DNA from: Methanococcus aeolicus Nankai-3 | GTDB lineage: Archaea; AGJL01; Methanococci; Methanococcales; Methanococcaceae | Length of the DNA: 64,000 nucleotides | Reading direction: 5' to 3' | NCBI RefSeq assembly: GCF_000017185.1 | Contig: NC_009635.1 | Location: 808,563-872,562 of the forward strand | Shown here: positions 24,164 to 33,102 of the stretch, in pieces | Position numbering within the stretch: the first letter of the stretch is position 1 | Layout of the letters: each line of letters starts with the position of its first letter | Program-made: the position numbers and the translations under genes | Notes under the pieces: model-generated | The model's input: only the letters and a program-made list of their open reading frames with translations | What the model was told of the DNA's origin: nothing | Database searches by the model: none

Positions 24164-24652
24164 TTATTTAATTGGAACAAACATTGAACCTCTTGTAGCT
24201 CCCATACCTGGGCTACCGTGTTGAACAACTTTTCTTGATGGAGCAAATTCTCCCAAGAATCTTCCAATTGCTTCTTCAACTAATTTTACTTCGATAAATT
24301 CTTTACCATTGTAGATTCCAAAAGGAAGTCCTATCATTTCAGGAGTAATTACGAAATCTCTGCAATGTGTTCTGATTGTTCTTGGGTCTTTACCCCTATT
24401 TGCCAATCTTCTTGCTTTTTTGATTTTCATTACTAATTTCCTTTGTTTAGGGGTAATTCCTTTTTTCATGCTTCTTCTCTGTCTAGCTGGAACTATTTCC
24501 ATGAACTTTTTAATAGGCATTTCTTGGAGCTCCCCTAATGTGAATCCTTTATATTTGAATTCCACTCTTCTTCTTGGTCCTACTTGTTTTCTATTTTGTT
24601 TTCTCTTACTTCTAGCAGAACCTTTTCCAGAAAACTTTTTTTGTTTTGCCAT
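24164..24652 (-). CDS. rps19: 30S ribosomal protein S19 (uS19)
   Basis: 162 residues; archaeal uS19 is longer than the bacterial form. Segments RTHCRDFVITPEMIGLPFG (about residue 90) and NGKEFIEVKL are diagnostic; S19 binds 16S rRNA in the small-subunit head. The N-terminal 25 residues are very basic. This is the last gene of the L3-L4-L23-L2-S19 group; L22 and S3 do not follow, as I recall is also true in M. jannaschii, where the S10 cluster is split at this point. Confidence 0.96.
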   Translation of the reverse strand: MAKQKKFSGKGSARSKRKQNRKQVGPRRRVEFKYKGFTLGELQEMPIKKFMEIVPARQRRSMKKGITPKQRKLVMKIKKARRLANRGKDPRTIRTHCRDFVITPEMIGLPFGIYNGKEFIEVKLVEEAIGRFLGEFAPSRKVVQHGSPGMGATRGSMFVPIK

Positions 24653-24715
24653 GGTTTCACCATAATTATATCAATGTTTTATGCATATTTAAATTAACTT
24701 AAATAATTAACTTAA

Positions 24716-25438
24716 TTATCTTTTCCCGGTTCTTCTTGCAGCTATGTGCCCAACTTTTCTACCTGGTGAGGTATGTCTTGATATTGTTGTTGGTTTTCCT
24801 GCATGTTGCGTATTTCCCCCTCCAAATGGGTGATCTACGGCGTTCATTGCAACACCTCTAACTCTTGGCCACAACACAGCTTTTGCTTTCATAGCATGGT
24901 ATTTTTTACCTGCTTTTGTGATAGGTTTTTCTTTTCTACCTCCACCAGCAACTACTCCAATTGTAGCCCTACACATAGGGTTCAATGTTTTCATGTGTCC
25001 GGACGGTAATTTAATTATTGTTTTACTTACATCATGAGTTATAACATGAGCATAACAACCACCAGACCTTACTAACTTCCCGCCGTCTCCAGGGATTGTT
25101 TCAATATTATATACTGGAATACCTTCTGGAACTTCCCCTAATGGTAAAACATTTCCAGGTTTTATTTCAGCACTTATTCCACATTCGATTGTATCTTTAA
25201 TCTTCATACCTTCTGGAATTAAAATTAATCTTTCTTCTCCATTGTCATATCTTACTCTTGCAATTGGGGAGCTCCTTCCAGGGTCGTGGAGTATGTCGAT
25301 TATTGTTCCAATAATTTTATCCTTTCTTTCGGATTCATCGAATTTCCTATATTTTACCGCTCCCTTTCTTTTATGGGTTGGTGAGGTATATCTAGGAGTT
25401 CCTTTACCTCTATTTTGGGATTGTAATCGCTTACCCAT
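24716..25438 (-). CDS. rpl2: 50S ribosomal protein L2 (uL2)
   Basis: 240 residues. The C-terminal peptidyl-transferase-proximal loop is clear: RGVAMNAVDHPFGGG near residue 195, including the conserved histidine, followed by GRKVGHIAARRTGKR. N-terminal RNGKG-like basic segments bind 23S rRNA. The neighbours rps19 and rpl23 are in the conserved S10-operon order, separated by spacers of 63 and 92 bp. Confidence 0.97.
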   Translation of the reverse strand: MGKRLQSQNRGKGTPRYTSPTHKRKGAVKYRKFDESERKDKIIGTIIDILHDPGRSSPIARVRYDNGEERLILIPEGMKIKDTIECGISAEIKPGNVLPLGEVPEGIPVYNIETIPGDGGKLVRSGGCYAHVITHDVSKTIIKLPSGHMKTLNPMCRATIGVVAGGGRKEKPITKAGKKYHAMKAKAVLWPRVRGVAMNAVDHPFGGGNTQHAGKPTTISRHTSPGRKVGHIAARRTGKR

Positions 25439-25530
25439 TATATCACCTAATTAAGTGTATTAATGTGTTTTATGGTATATTTTTTATCTGGTTATTATAA
25501 TCCATAAATCCAAATATATTAAATATATAT

Positions 25531-25791
25531 TTAATATATTCCTAAATTAGCAGCTACTTCTCCTGCATCGTATTCATCTTTTAACTTGATGTATGCCTTT
25601 TTCTTACCTTTTGGAGTAATTAATGTGTTTAAGTCTTTAACTTCTACATCAAATAACTCTTTAACGGCATTTTTTACATCAGTTTTTGTAGCCTTTTTAT
25701 CAATATAAAATACCAATTTATTTTCCTCTTCAATGAGTTTCATTGTTTTCTCACTGATAATTGGCATTTTAATAACATCGAAAGCATCCAC
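25531..25791 (-). CDS. rpl23: 50S ribosomal protein L23 (uL23)
   Basis: 86 residues. The sequence DAFDVIKMPIISEKTMKLI at the N-terminus and KELFDVEVKDLNTL in the middle match archaeal uL23, which lines the exit tunnel mouth and is the docking site for SRP. I place the start at a GTG at 25791: GAGGTGA lies 5 bases upstream. A further GTG nine bases up overlaps that ribosome binding site and is less likely. Confidence 0.94.
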   Translation of the reverse strand: MDAFDVIKMPIISEKTMKLIEEENKLVFYIDKKATKTDVKNAVKELFDVEVKDLNTLITPKGKKKAYIKLKDEYDAGEVAANLGIY

Positions 25792-25850
25792 GCCATTCAC
25801 CTCAATGGATATACTTATATTATTATCGTAGTAATTTTTTGACTATATAA

Positions 25851-26609
25851 TTAAAATCTTTTGTTTATTTCTTCAACAGCTGATTCAGTCCAAAGTGTTA
25901 ATCTTCCAGAATCTGCACCAGGTGCTATATGCATTACCCCTAAATCATTGGCAGATATTACATCTACTCCAGGAAGATTTTTCGAAGCTTTAACTGCATC
26001 ACATGCACCACTTACAACAACCAAAACACTTTTTGGTTTTCTGTATTTTCTTCCTCTTAATTTACCAATTCCAGACCTAATTTTTATTCCGTCTTTTGCT
26101 CTTTGAACATCCCCATCTAAACCTAAGTTTTTGAATGTCTCCAATACTTCTTTTGTTTTTTTGAGGGATTCGAAATCATCAGATACAATTAATGGAACTG
26201 ATGGAACAGTCTCAACAACATGTCCTCTGTTTTTTACCATTTCAATGTTGGCTGATGCCGCTATTGCACTAGCTAATGCTTTTAATCTTTCTTTTTTGTT
26301 TACTCTTTCATGAAGAATCTTTTCAACTTTTGGAGGGTGACATCTTCTTCCACCAACTGCTTGTGGAACAAAAGCTCCCGCTCCTTGTCCTGTTCTTTGA
26401 ACTCTTGCTCTACCATGTCCTTTACCGATTGATTTCGCAGAAGTCCTTTTACCTGCCATTAGGTCTACTCCTTTTGGCTGTAATCTTGCAGTAAATGATG
26501 ATAAGAATGCCCTCTTAATTAAATCAGGTCTGTATTCTGTTTCAAATACCGCAGATAATTCGGTTTCTCCTTTTTCGGAACCGTCCATGTTATAAACTTT
26601 AACTTTCAT
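25851..26609 (-). CDS. rpl4: 50S ribosomal protein L4 (uL4, archaeal L4/L1e type)
   Basis: 252 residues of the archaeal/eukaryotic L4 type. The extended loop region contains [20 protein letters not shown] near residue 65 and GGRRCHPPK. The start is taken as the ATG at 26609 ([10 protein letters not shown]) because GGGTGTT lies just upstream; four extra upstream codons are possible. L4 lines the exit tunnel, and in bacteria it represses the S10 operon through the leader, which is relevant to the leader hairpin upstream of rpl3. Confidence 0.95.
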   Translation of the reverse strand: MKVKVYNMDGSEKGETELSAVFETEYRPDLIKRAFLSSFTARLQPKGVDLMAGKRTSAKSIGKGHGRARVQRTGQGAGAFVPQAVGGRRCHPPKVEKILHERVNKKERLKALASAIAASANIEMVKNRGHVVETVPSVPLIVSDDFESLKKTKEVLETFKNLGLDGDVQRAKDGIKIRSGIGKLRGRKYRKPKSVLVVVSGACDAVKASKNLPGVDVISANDLGVMHIAPGADSGRLTLWTESAVEEINKRF

Positions 26610-26777
26610 TATAACACCCATCCGTGTTTATTGTGTATTTAACTACATCTATATTATATTGTTATATTTCATTATTGGGCATAAATAATCCAAATATGCC
26701 ATTTATTTACAATAATTCATATTTGTGATATATGGGTAACATATGATTTATAATCCCATGATATCATAAATTCTTGA

Positions 26778-27779
26778 TTAGTTTCCTTGTTTAGATTCTG
26801 TGCTCACATATGTAAGTTCTGGCAATCCAAATTTGTCTTCAGGGTTTCTTATTGCTTCCCTTAATACAACCATTCTTTTTGCAGGTCCTTGAACTGAACC
26901 TTTAACTAAAACATAGTTGTTTTTAACAACTCCGTAATTTAAAAATCCTCCTTTTGGAACAATTTCTGAACCATTTTCTCCGATTTTTAATATTCTTTTG
27001 TTGTATTCTGTTCTTTGGTGGAATCCTACTTGTCCAGCCATTGGCACAGTCCACATGATTCTTTTTGGTGTCCATGGTCCAATAGAACCTGTATGTCTTC
27101 CAACCCCTTTGTTTTGGTGTTTTCCAAACTGAATTTTAATTCCCCATCTTTTAACAGGTCCTTGGAATCCTTTACCTTTTGTGATAGCTACTGTATCAAT
27201 GAACTCTCCGCCGGTGAAAACATCATTTATTGATAATTTTTTACCAATAATATCCTTAGCATAAGCTATTATATCGGAAATATTCTTTCCACCGATTTTT
27301 ATTTCAATGATTTCTGGCTTTTTCTTTGGTAAATTTGTATCTTTTGGATTTGTATGAACAATTGCCCTAACTTCTACAATTTTATCAGCTACTTCGTCCA
27401 ATTTTTCAGTATTTGCTTTTGGTTCCTTAGGTAAATTGATTTTCCTACCTAATTCTTTATCAAATGAATCAGCCCAAACTTCCGTTAATGCCTTTAAACC
27501 TTTTGTATCTTTTCCATAAGCTCTGATACCTGCTATTGTGATATCAGGTGCTTCCATCACGGTAACAGGAGTAAATACATCCTGATCAGCATTTGGACTT
27601 TTAGGATTATTTTCTTTGTATAAAGCATGAGTTGTTCCTGCCTTATATACTGGGAATGCCAATAATTTAACAGTTTCTCTTTCTGGCCATGACCTAATTT
27701 TTGGAACAGGTCTTTTTGCTCTTTTTCTTGGACTAAATGCCAAAGAACCTCTACGAGGTCTGTTTCTTTTCATACCCAT
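26778..27779 (-). CDS. rpl3: 50S ribosomal protein L3 (uL3)
   Basis: 333 residues, the archaeal/eukaryotic long form of uL3. Landmarks are [15 protein letters not shown] at the N-terminus, [14 protein letters not shown] near residue 195 and [16 protein letters not shown] near 218. The ATG follows a near-perfect AGGAGGT ribosome binding site. It is the promoter-proximal gene of the L3-L4-L23-L2-S19 operon, preceded by a GC-rich leader hairpin and a TATA box at 27892-27899. Confidence 0.97.
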   Translation of the reverse strand: MGMKRNRPRRGSLAFSPRKRAKRPVPKIRSWPERETVKLLAFPVYKAGTTHALYKENNPKSPNADQDVFTPVTVMEAPDITIAGIRAYGKDTKGLKALTEVWADSFDKELGRKINLPKEPKANTEKLDEVADKIVEVRAIVHTNPKDTNLPKKKPEIIEIKIGGKNISDIIAYAKDIIGKKLSINDVFTGGEFIDTVAITKGKGFQGPVKRWGIKIQFGKHQNKGVGRHTGSIGPWTPKRIMWTVPMAGQVGFHQRTEYNKRILKIGENGSEIVPKGGFLNYGVVKNNYVLVKGSVQGPAKRMVVLREAIRNPEDKFGLPELTYVSTESKQGN

Positions 27780-27827
27780 GGTATTACCTCCTGAAATGAT
27801 TTATTGGTTGTAATTTGATATATAATT

Positions 27828-27864
27828 CCCACGGCCATAACTATAAAATAGGCACGGCCGCAGG
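27828..27864 (-). promoter_or_regulatory. Structured 5' leader hairpin of the S10 ribosomal operon
   Basis: On the minus strand, CCTGCGGCC (27864-27856) pairs with GGCCGTGGG (27836-27828) through 9 base pairs including two G-U pairs, enclosing a smaller CTAT-ttt-ATAG hairpin. It is GC-rich in a very AT-rich spacer. It lies 49 bases upstream of the rpl3 ATG and starts about where transcription from the TATA box at 27892-27899 should begin, so the mRNA would carry a 5'-terminal hairpin. A ribosomal-protein autoregulatory site is a reasonable inference, not shown. Confidence 0.6.
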
Positions 27865-27891
27865 TATCAATATACAGATAGTTGTTTAATT

Positions 27892-27899
27892 TTTATAAA
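27892..27899 (-). promoter_or_regulatory. TATA box for rpl3 operon
   Basis: TTTATAAA on the minus strand, 113 bases upstream of the rpl3 ATG. Initiation about 25 bases downstream falls near 27868, at the base of the GC-rich leader hairpin. Confidence 0.5.
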
Positions 27900-27942
27900 T
27901 AATTAATTTCAGTAATTGAAATTAAAATATATTAAAAAAAAT

Positions 27943-27980
27943 AAACCTGTCGATAGCATTCGCTTTTTCAGGTTTCGACA
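27943..27980. other. Compact element with two mutually exclusive hairpins
   Basis: AAACCTG (27943-27949) is complementary to CAGGTTT (27969-27975), and TGTCGA (27948-27953) is complementary to TCGACA (27975-27980). The pairings share bases, so they cannot fully form together. AGC-attc-GCT adds an inner 3-bp stem. On the minus strand a T-rich run follows. It lies between the divergent rpl3 and translin-like genes, upstream of the rpl3 promoter. Confidence 0.45.
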
Positions 27981-28118
27981 TAATGCCTTATCATAGTTAT
28001 GTATTGTAGTATATATACTTAACCATCTCATAATTATTATAGTATATAGTATTTAAATAATATTGCGATAACAATTTTAATAATAACTTAAACAAACAAC
28101 AAAACAGAAGGGAGCTCC

Positions 28119-28736
28119 ATGGAAAATCAAAATCAAAATTTATTAAAATACTTTGAAGAAAAAGATAAATATAGAGAAAACTCTTTAAAATTATCTCGTG
28201 AAATTGTAAGAGAATGCGGAATAACAATAAGACACATACATAAAAAAGATAATAATATATCATTTGACAATTTGATAAATAAATTGGATAAATTAGCCGA
28301 ATTGGTAAAAAATAACAGCGATTTAAACAAATATATAAATACACCACAACAAGAATTTGTTGAGGCCATTGTATTTTATAATATAACCTATAAAAATAAT
28401 ATATTAAGTTATTCGGATTTTAAAGATACAACTAAAAACATAAATATAAACATAAAGCCAGAAAATTATCTATTGGGTTTATGTGATGTCATTGGAGAAT
28501 TAAGACGAATGATATTGGAAAATATTAAAAATGACAATATTAAAAATGCTGAAAAATATTATAAATTTATGGAAGAATTATATGATTTTATAATGTTATT
28601 TGATTGCTATAATATTGTAGATGGTTTAAGAAGAAAACAGGATGTATCTCGAAGCCTGTTGGAGAAAACTAATGGCGATTTGGTTTATTTTATTGAAAAT
28701 ATAAAATTAAGAGAGATATTAAAAAACAGACAATAA
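28119..28736 (+). CDS. Translin/TRAX family protein, archaeal
   Basis: 205 residues, mostly helical. The pattern QEFVEAIVFYNI near residue 85 and LLGLCDVIGELRRMILENI near 120 matches the translin/TRAX family, where acidic residues in these helices form the RNase centre of TRAX; archaeal members form octameric RNA-processing barrels. The start lies just after a GGGAGCTCC palindrome that probably also serves as ribosome binding site (GGAGCTCCATGG). It is divergent from the S10 operon and 23 bp upstream of the DUF368 gene. Confidence 0.8.
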   Translation: MENQNQNLLKYFEEKDKYRENSLKLSREIVRECGITIRHIHKKDNNISFDNLINKLDKLAELVKNNSDLNKYINTPQQEFVEAIVFYNITYKNNILSYSDFKDTTKNININIKPENYLLGLCDVIGELRRMILENIKNDNIKNAEKYYKFMEELYDFIMLFDCYNIVDGLRRKQDVSRSLLEKTNGDLVYFIENIKLREILKNRQ

Positions 28737-28759
28737 GATAAATAATAAAAAGTGATACA

Positions 28760-29614
28760 ATGAAAAAGGAGCTCCTAACAATATACTTAAAAGGAATATG
28801 TATGGGCATTGCAGATATAATTCCAGGAGTTTCTGGTGGCACCATTGCATTAATTACGGGCATATATGATAGATTAATTACGGGAATAAGCAATATTAAT
28901 ATTAAATTCATACCACATATATTAAAAAAAGAATATGGCGAAGCAAAAAAACATATTGATAAAATAGATTTTAAATTATTTATTCCATTGGTTTTAGGTA
29001 TTGGCACTTCTTTTATGATTATGTCTAATTTAATTCATTATCTATTAGAAAATTATGTTGCCATTACCTATTCATTCTTTTTTGGATTAATATTGGCATC
29101 TGCCTTAATATTATTTAAAGAGGTAAAAAAATTATCCATTAAAATTATTCCAATATTTATTGTTGGTTTTTTGTTTGCTTTCTCTGTTGTGGGTTCTGAA
29201 TATATTCAATTGGGGCATTCTCTACCTATTTTATTTGCTTCCGGAGCTCTGGCAATTTGTGCCATGATATTGCCGGGAATTTCGGGGGCATTTATATTAT
29301 TATTTTTAAATCAATATAGTTATATAATATCATTAATTAATGGATTGCAAATTACGGAGCTCCTTGTTTTTGGTGCCGGCGGTATTGCGGGATTATTTTC
29401 ATTTTCTAGATTTTTGTCCTACATATTACATAACCACAGAAGTGCCACAATGTTATTTTTAACGGGTTTAATGCTGGGGGCCCTTAGATTTCCATATCAA
29501 AATATAGTTGAAAATATCAATACTGCAAATCCGTTATTCCTTGGAATTTCCTTAATTTGCGGATTTTTAATAGTAATGATTATGGAGGGAGGATTTAATA
29601 AAAATAAAATATAA
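28760..29614 (+). CDS. DUF368 membrane protein, polyprenyl-phosphate transporter family
   Basis: 284 residues with about eight hydrophobic segments. The signature GMGIADIIPGVSGGTIALI-like repeat occurs near residue 15 (ADIIPGVSGGT) and again near 170 (MILPGISGAF), the inverted-repeat feature of DUF368. Bacterial DUF368 proteins flip undecaprenyl phosphate; in an archaeon the probable substrate is dolichyl phosphate from S-layer glycosylation. GTGATACA precedes the ATG. It follows the translin gene by 23 bp. Confidence 0.85.
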   Translation: MKKELLTIYLKGICMGIADIIPGVSGGTIALITGIYDRLITGISNINIKFIPHILKKEYGEAKKHIDKIDFKLFIPLVLGIGTSFMIMSNLIHYLLENYVAITYSFFFGLILASALILFKEVKKLSIKIIPIFIVGFLFAFSVVGSEYIQLGHSLPILFASGALAICAMILPGISGAFILLFLNQYSYIISLINGLQITELLVFGAGGIAGLFSFSRFLSYILHNHRSATMLFLTGLMLGALRFPYQNIVENINTANPLFLGISLICGFLIVMIMEGGFNKNKI

Positions 29615-29695
29615 ATATAAATATATAATTTTTTATTAAAAAATTATATTAAAATATATATAAATTAATAGATATATTTTCTTAAAAAAATAAAA

Positions 29696-29769
29696 TGGAC
29701 TGAGCGGGATTTGAACCCGCGGCTTCCGCATAGCCAATGCGGCACTCTCCCAAGCTGAGCTATCAGCCC
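29696..29769 (-). tRNA. tRNA-Ala (anticodon GGC)
   Basis: Acceptor stem GGGCTGA/TCAGTCC contains the G3-U70 pair that marks alanine tRNAs, with A73. The anticodon stem CCGCA/TGCGG encloses loop TTGGCTA, so the anticodon is GGC. The base after the anticodon is U37, unusual because this position is nearly always a purine. T-loop is GGTTCAAATCC. No encoded CCA. A TATA-like TATATATT lies about 45 bases upstream. Confidence 0.93.
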
Positions 29770-29857
29770 AATATAATATATACAATATATAGAGTTAAAA
29801 AGTAAAAAGTAATATATATAGTTTATGGTGTGGAGCTCCAATACCAACACCAAAATT

Positions 29858-29992
29858 ATAGTTAATCTTCAAAAACTGTCCCTAATCCGTCCCAACGCAT
29901 TTTATAATATTGTTTTATTTTTGCTAATTTTATGGTTATTTTGCATTTTAATATGAGAGGGGGTTTAGTGAAATTGTCCGAAGATTGACTAT
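29858..29992. repeat. MITE-like element, family 1 (copy 3)
   Basis: 135 bp from ATAGTTAATCTTC to GAAGATTGACTAT, with the shared AACTGTCCCTAATCCGTCC left arm and GTGAAATTGTCC right arm. It lies between the tRNA-Ala gene and the 3' end of purM. Confidence 0.85.
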
Positions 29993-30002
29993 ATTATAAT
30001 TA

Positions 30003-31058
30003 TTATTCCATTATCATTTTTTTACCATTATAATCAACTACAACAGTATTTTTAACCACTTTACCATTTACCTCTACTTCGTCCTCTATTTTTCCAATTA
30101 TTGAAGCAGAAATATTATACTTTTCAGATATTTTTATAATTTCTTCGGCATCTTTTTCATCTACAACAACACAGAACCCAATTCCCATATTAAATGTTTT
30201 AAACATTTCCTCGTCTTTCACATTTCCAATATTTTGTATTTCTTTAAATATAGGCAATGGTTCAGGCAAATTATCAATCAAATAAACTATATTTTTGTTT
30301 AATCTTATTATTTTTCTAAATCCGCCTCCGGTAATATGTGCCAATCCTTTAACGAAAACCTCGGAATTAATCATTTCCATTACTGGTTTTACATATATTC
30401 TTGTAGGAGTTAGGAGCTCCTCGGCAACAGTTTTTCCATATGACAATTTATCATTTATACCCAAACCAGCAATATCGAATAAAACTTTTCTTGCAAGGGA
30501 TAATCCATTACTGTGTATTCCCGCACTACTAAGCCCAACTATCACATCTCCCTTTTTAATATCTTTACCCAATATCAATTTACCTTTTTCAGCAATGGCA
30601 AGAACTGTTCCAGCTATATCAACACCTTTTACCATATCGGGAAGTGAGGCAGTTTCTCCACCAATTATATTTATATTTGATTCTTTTAATCCTTCATTTA
30701 ATCCTTTTCCAATTTGTTTTGCCATGTCCTCTGTAATGTCCTCAACAGCCATATAATCCACAAGAGCAACAGGCTCGGCCCCAATACAAATAGCATCATT
30801 CACATTCATAGCTATCATATCAATAGGCACAGTATCAAATTTATCTGCCATTTCTGCCACTATCATTTTACTACCTACTCCATCGGTACATAGCACAAGA
30901 TAATAATTCCCAAATTCAATTGCACCAGCATAATGTCCTGCCAATTCCTCGGCCGGTTTTATGTCGTCTGTTCTTTTAAATTTTATTTGTGATACCAATG
31001 CCTTTATTATTTTATCTTCTTTGTAAATATCTACTCCTGCATCCTTATATGTTATCAT
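30003..31058 (-). CDS. purM: Phosphoribosylformylglycinamidine cyclo-ligase (AIR synthetase)
   Basis: 351 residues; fifth step of purine synthesis, ATP-dependent closure of the imidazole ring. Conserved features are the N-terminal TYKDAGVDI, the GTDGVGSK-type motif (CTDGVGSKMIVAE near residue 57), AMNVNDAICIGAEPV near 83 and HITGGGFRKIIRL near 240. Length is normal. The start follows GGTGAGAAA. The stop codon lies 11 bp from MITE copy 3. Confidence 0.96.
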   Translation of the reverse strand: MITYKDAGVDIYKEDKIIKALVSQIKFKRTDDIKPAEELAGHYAGAIEFGNYYLVLCTDGVGSKMIVAEMADKFDTVPIDMIAMNVNDAICIGAEPVALVDYMAVEDITEDMAKQIGKGLNEGLKESNINIIGGETASLPDMVKGVDIAGTVLAIAEKGKLILGKDIKKGDVIVGLSSAGIHSNGLSLARKVLFDIAGLGINDKLSYGKTVAEELLTPTRIYVKPVMEMINSEVFVKGLAHITGGGFRKIIRLNKNIVYLIDNLPEPLPIFKEIQNIGNVKDEEMFKTFNMGIGFCVVVDEKDAEEIIKISEKYNISASIIGKIEDEVEVNGKVVKNTVVVDYNGKKMIME

Positions 31059-31202
31059 TTTCTCACCAAAATTGTATTTTATAGTAATAGTTCTATTATG
31101 CCAAGTGTTCGTTGATTGACTATAATTGCTTAATAATTCTATTTTACTATTAATTTATATTTATTTATTGTTATTGTTGTTTTTATTATTTTTTTTATAT
31201 TT

Positions 31203-32123
31203 TTAATTTTTATCAATATTTGCCAAATTTTTCTGCAACTGTTTATTACTTAATAAAACGCTGTCTTTTAAATCCACTCCAATAAATTCTGCAACAGGGT
31301 CACATTTTGCCTTTAAAATATAGTATAATTTCTTATGATTTAAATTATATTCTGTCAAACTCTCAAAATTCCCCATTCCCTTAGCAATTATTAAATCAGC
31401 TTGTTCAAACTCTTTTAAAAACTCTTCTGAGCATTCTTCTAATATTATACCTATTATATCACTACCTGTGGTAATTACCTTCGCAAATTCATTTATCTTT
31501 AAATTTTCAGCATCTTCCATTGTGGCATCATTTAATATCGGTTTTCCTTTTACAGCTACTACAATATCATTTATATCATTTACATATTTTTTTATCATTT
31601 TAATCAGTAATATATCAAAAACAATTTCTCCTGCATTATCGCAAATATATAAAACCTTTTTAGCAGATTTTAAATCTTCCAATAATTCTTTTGAACAATC
31701 TATTTTTAACTCGCTATTTAATGTATGTTCTATCATTGGAACAATATCTTCACTTATGCTAAATGGTCCAAAATCAATAGAATTTCCTGCGATAGTTGCC
31801 AAAACACATTTTTTTAATCTATCTAATTCATTGTCGCTATTTTTTATTTTATTTTCAACATCTTCTATGTAGTTTTGTGCTGTATCATTTGCCGTTTCTT
31901 TTAATCTCTTATATGGGTCTTCACAATTACTTATTTTTTTAAAGTGCCTATGAATAACAGTGCCCATCCAAGCTGGAACTGCATTATTATGATATTCTTC
32001 ATTTATTACAGGCATGCAACCTTTTACTAACCTAAATTGCTCTATCTCGTCATCTGTTACTTCAATTGAAATATCTACAATTTGCCTAATTATACAAGTT
32101 GCACATTCTGGTTTAATTTTCAA
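31203..32123 (-). CDS. DUF89 family metal-dependent phosphatase (damage control)
   Basis: About 306 residues. The N-terminal PECATCIIRQ motif near residue 5, the nucleotide-like ICDNAGEIVFD loop near 160 and AKGMGNFESL near 245 match archaeal DUF89 (ARMT1/PanK4-type) phosphatases, which hydrolyse damaged phosphometabolites. I choose the TTG at 32123 because GGTGATTTT lies just upstream, instead of the farther upstream in-frame ATG at 32156, which has no ribosome site. The substrate is unknown. Confidence 0.82.
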   Translation of the reverse strand: MKIKPECATCIIRQIVDISIEVTDDEIEQFRLVKGCMPVINEEYHNNAVPAWMGTVIHRHFKKISNCEDPYKRLKETANDTAQNYIEDVENKIKNSDNELDRLKKCVLATIAGNSIDFGPFSISEDIVPMIEHTLNSELKIDCSKELLEDLKSAKKVLYICDNAGEIVFDILLIKMIKKYVNDINDIVVAVKGKPILNDATMEDAENLKINEFAKVITTGSDIIGIILEECSEEFLKEFEQADLIIAKGMGNFESLTEYNLNHKKLYYILKAKCDPVAEFIGVDLKDSVLLSNKQLQKNLANIDKN

Positions 32124-32178
32124 AAAATCACCTAATTTAGTGTTGTGTGTATTCAAAGCTCATTCATAATACGAAATT

Positions 32179-32416
32179 ATAGTAAGTTCAATAACTGTCC
32201 CTTATCCGTCCCATATTATTTAACTAATTTCTTTATTTATTGATATTTCGTAGAGATTAGCTTTAATATGATCTCTAAATTTTCCTCTGAAAAATTTATA
32301 CGACCTTAAAAATTCCTCCGGAATTTTGGGTCGTAAAAACTCCTTCGGAGTTTTGAGATCGTAAAAATCGCTTTGCGATTTTGAGATGGTTTAATGAAAA
32401 AGACCGAAGATTGACC
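32179..32416. repeat. MITE-like element, family 1 (copy 4, long form)
   Basis: 238 bp, with a slightly degraded left end (ATAGTAAGTTC-AATAACTGTCCCTTATCCGTCC) and right end GAAGATTGACCAT. The interior holds three mini-hairpins at about 32308-32384: AAAATTCC-tcc-GGAATTTT (inside a CGACC/GGTCG outer stem), AAAACTCC-ttc-GGAGTTTT and AAAATCGC-ttt-GCGATTTT. Confidence 0.8.
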
Positions 32417-32509
32417 ATATAGAAAAAGTATAATAATTATAATATTTATGGAGCTCCGAAAAATTATGATAATTAAAGAATATACTGTATAAATTATATG
32501 CATGCGTAA

Positions 32510-32881
32510 TTATCTTAATATTGTCAATGACATAATTCTTCCAACATATATCATGATTAAACAGCCCATTACATTAATAAATATGTTGGTTAAAAATTTA
32601 ATATGTTCATTATTTTCTATTAAAGAAAATGTCTCATAACTAAATGTAGAAAATGTAGTTAATGCTCCACAAAAACCAGTTATTATTAATAACCTATATT
32701 CTGGCGAGATATCAATTACTGTGGAAGAATACATTACAAAACCTACGATAAAGCTTCCAATTAAATTTACAATAAATGTTCCAGTTGGTATCCCGAATTT
32801 AGCAGGAATTATGCCACTTATGACATATCTGAGTATTGCACCAATAAATCCACCGATACCAATTATAAGGAGCTCCTTCAA
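32510..32881 (-). CDS. crcB: Fluoride channel FluC/CrcB
   Basis: 123 residues with four predicted transmembrane helices. Conserved features are GGFIGAILRY (about residue 9), GTFIVNLIGSFIVG near 37 with the family asparagine, and GFCGALTTFSTFSYE near 70 containing the Na+- and F--coordinating Thr/Phe/Ser stretch. It forms a dual-topology dimer that exports fluoride. The start is a TTG after GGTG. I see no fluoride riboswitch consensus in the short leader. Confidence 0.93.
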   Translation of the reverse strand: MKELLIIGIGGFIGAILRYVISGIIPAKFGIPTGTFIVNLIGSFIVGFVMYSSTVIDISPEYRLLIITGFCGALTTFSTFSYETFSLIENNEHIKFLTNIFINVMGCLIMIYVGRIMSLTILR

Positions 32882-32992
32882 ATTTACACCATTAAGTATA
32901 TATATAAAATAATAATATGTTATTGATAGTCATTATTAAAACGACTAAAACAAGATAATAATACGATAATATAAATGATAATGATTATTTAT

Positions 32993-33067
32993 GGGCTCGT
33001 GGTTTAGTCTGGATATGATACTGGACTTCGGATCCAGTGATCGGGGGTTCGAATCCCTCCGAGCTCG
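32993..33067 (+). tRNA. tRNA-Arg (anticodon TCG)
   Basis: Anticodon stem CTGGA/TCCAG encloses loop CTTCGGA, giving anticodon TCG. The acceptor stem GGGCTCG pairs with CGAGCTC, with one G-U pair at 2-71, and G73. T-loop GGTTCGAATCC is normal. 75 bases, no intron, no encoded CCA. Confidence 0.95.
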
Positions 33068-33102
33068 TTTTATTTTTTTTATTAATTAAATTAATTTCAT
33101 AG

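Noticed and set aside
27943-27980. H-type pseudoknot
   Set aside because: The two stems have no linker on two of the three loop positions and share bases, so they are better read as alternatives than as a stable pseudoknot.
32881-32992. Fluoride riboswitch for crcB
   Set aside because: The leader is short and AT-rich, with no recognisable fluoride-aptamer consensus.
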